Shown here one piece after another: positions 62,756 to 64,000 of a DNA stretch of 64,000 bases (within the stretch, counting starts at the first letter, position 1; every line of letters begins with the position of its first letter). The notes beneath the pieces were generated by a model, which saw only the letters and a list, made by a program, of their open reading frames with translations, did no database searches and was not told where the DNA came from. A program made the translations under genes and the position numbers. This DNA is from Sitta carolinensis (lineage: Eukaryota; Chordata; Aves; Passeriformes; Sittidae): contig JAVUNC010000019.1 of NCBI GenBank assembly GCA_032173965.1, positions 8,556,501 through 8,620,500 of the forward strand. The letters are read 5' to 3'.

Positions 62756-64000
62756 CCAAAAGAAGGAAGAACTTAACTGTATCATTTTGCTGAATAACTT
62801 CACAAAAAGGTGATATTCTTAGACCAAATTCATGATTTCTGAATCCAAGTGCGTACTTAAGGCTCCCTAAAAGTTAGCAGCATGTATTTTCATTTAACAC
62901 AAGTCTTGTTCTTGCAAAAATTAAACTGGGAGATTTCTTTCCATGCTCATAAAGGTATGCAAAAGGTTGAGTCTCCTCCCATGCAGTGTGGGGGAGCAAA
63001 GGACCTCTCCTGCAATCCTCAGCTCCTGTGCCAGTGGCCAGGGCTTCCCCCAGGCACCAATGGCAAAGGGAGAAGCAGAGGAAACATCTCACTGACCACC
63101 CAGCTGGTGCCAGTTTTGCACCAACTGCTTGACCAGGCAGCCCAATCCTTAAATTGTTTGATCCAGAATCTTCTGCAGCTCTGTGGTGACCTTGCAGCTG
63201 TCTGAGAAGCCTGAATAGAAGAACACAGGGCAGCAAAGTGTCCCTGCCACAATGGCTGCAAATCTGCCCACTTGTCAACACTGAAACAACACAATGCTTG
63301 CTTTATTTCCCTCTTCCTCCCACCTCCTGATTTCCTCTTTTTTCCCTCCTCCTTACCTGATACCTTTGGTTTATTCTATGAGATACTAGAGGCAAGGACT
63401 TTCACTTCCTCTGTGTTTACACAGTGCCTTGCATGGAGGCTGACAGCTTGAATGCCATTATAATCAAAGGGGGAGTAGGGGGAGGATTTAAGGCACTAAG
63501 GAAAATCAGGCATTCACCTACTATTGCCATTCAACAAGCTCTGAGTACCCTTTCTCCCCTTTGAAAAATTTACATTTCCCAGTGCAGTAATTAAGATGTC
63601 TGTCATCACTAAAACATCCATTGTTAAAATATTTCCAAGCTGGGAAAACCTTTATTTAGAGTCTTCAGAAAAAAACAGTTCTTTCTCAGAAGCATGAAGA
63701 CCTCCATCTAAAATCATGCACAACAGTATTTAACATACTTTCTGGAAGTCCCATGTGTATCTTGCATCATATATATTGCTTTTGGTAATATCTGTGAGAG
63801 AGCAGAGACTCCGTCAATTAAACATTGTAGGATTTTTTTAAAAAAGAACCTTTCCTATAAATAGAGATTTAAATGATCTTCTTTAAGTATTGCAATCTTT
63901 AATTGAATTCAATACCTCTGCAAATGGAGCAAACAATCTCTGACTGATTAGATCATTTGCTTCTATTCTATTTCAGCCATGCACTGGTTTGCAGTAATGT

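Larger units (their letters stand above)
59193..64000. other. AT-rich noncoding DNA, no gene recognised
   Basis: Unique sequence with two simple repeats listed separately. A GC-richer block at about 62950-63270 is open on both strands (107 codons plus, 135 and 91 minus) without any recognised domain. A minus-strand donor-like site (TCAG|GTAAGG, boundary 63357/63356) adjoins a polypyrimidine stretch at 63301-63352. No transposon, RNA gene or promoter was recognised up to the end of the window. Confidence 0.5.

Overview
The window looks like a gene-poor stretch of a bird nuclear genome. The clearest evidence is three fragments of the non-LTR retrotransposon CR1, the dominant interspersed repeat of birds and reptiles: a 3' tail on the plus strand near 1.2 kb, a 5'-truncated copy on the minus strand at 36.1-36.7 kb, and a plus-strand copy of the reverse-transcriptase C-terminal region at 42.6-43.2 kb. 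The minus-strand copy carries the ATTCTATGA-type 3' terminus seen in avian CR1. Recognisable transposon sequence is only about 1.3 kb of 64 kb. That, with the AT-rich background and scarce CpG, fits an avian intergenic region or a very large intron. I cannot name the species; the form of the CR1 tail suggests a neoavian bird.

I could not support any protein-coding gene. The open frames are short and overlap on both strands. They match no protein family I recognise, apart from the decayed CR1 reverse transcriptase, and the longest lie in a GC-rich island whose composition removes stop codons. I recognised no rRNA, tRNA, snRNA or CRISPR array and no viral sequence.

Layout. 1-19.9 kb: AT-rich unique DNA with a CR1 tail, a pure A39 run, a small perfect hairpin and a short-loop G-quadruplex motif. 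19.9-20.2 kb: a small CpG-containing patch with promoter-like motifs. 20.2-25.3 kb: plain unique DNA ending in a CA-type microsatellite. 25.3-26.7 kb: the most distinctive locus, a strong CpG island of roughly 0.8 kb flanked and split by T28, C17, A25 and T28 homopolymers. It is probably a promoter or another unmethylated regulatory element, but no exon could be assigned. 26.7-36.1 kb: unique DNA that may include conserved noncoding elements. 36.1-43.3 kb: two CR1 pieces in opposite orientation. 43.3-64 kb: AT-rich unique DNA with simple repeats and a second G-quadruplex motif.

No set of genes working together can be described. The most useful leads are the CpG island with its homopolymer borders, the smaller CpG patch 6 kb upstream, the plus-strand CR1 that has lost its 3' end, and the G-quadruplex motifs. 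I found no sign of a new multi-gene system.
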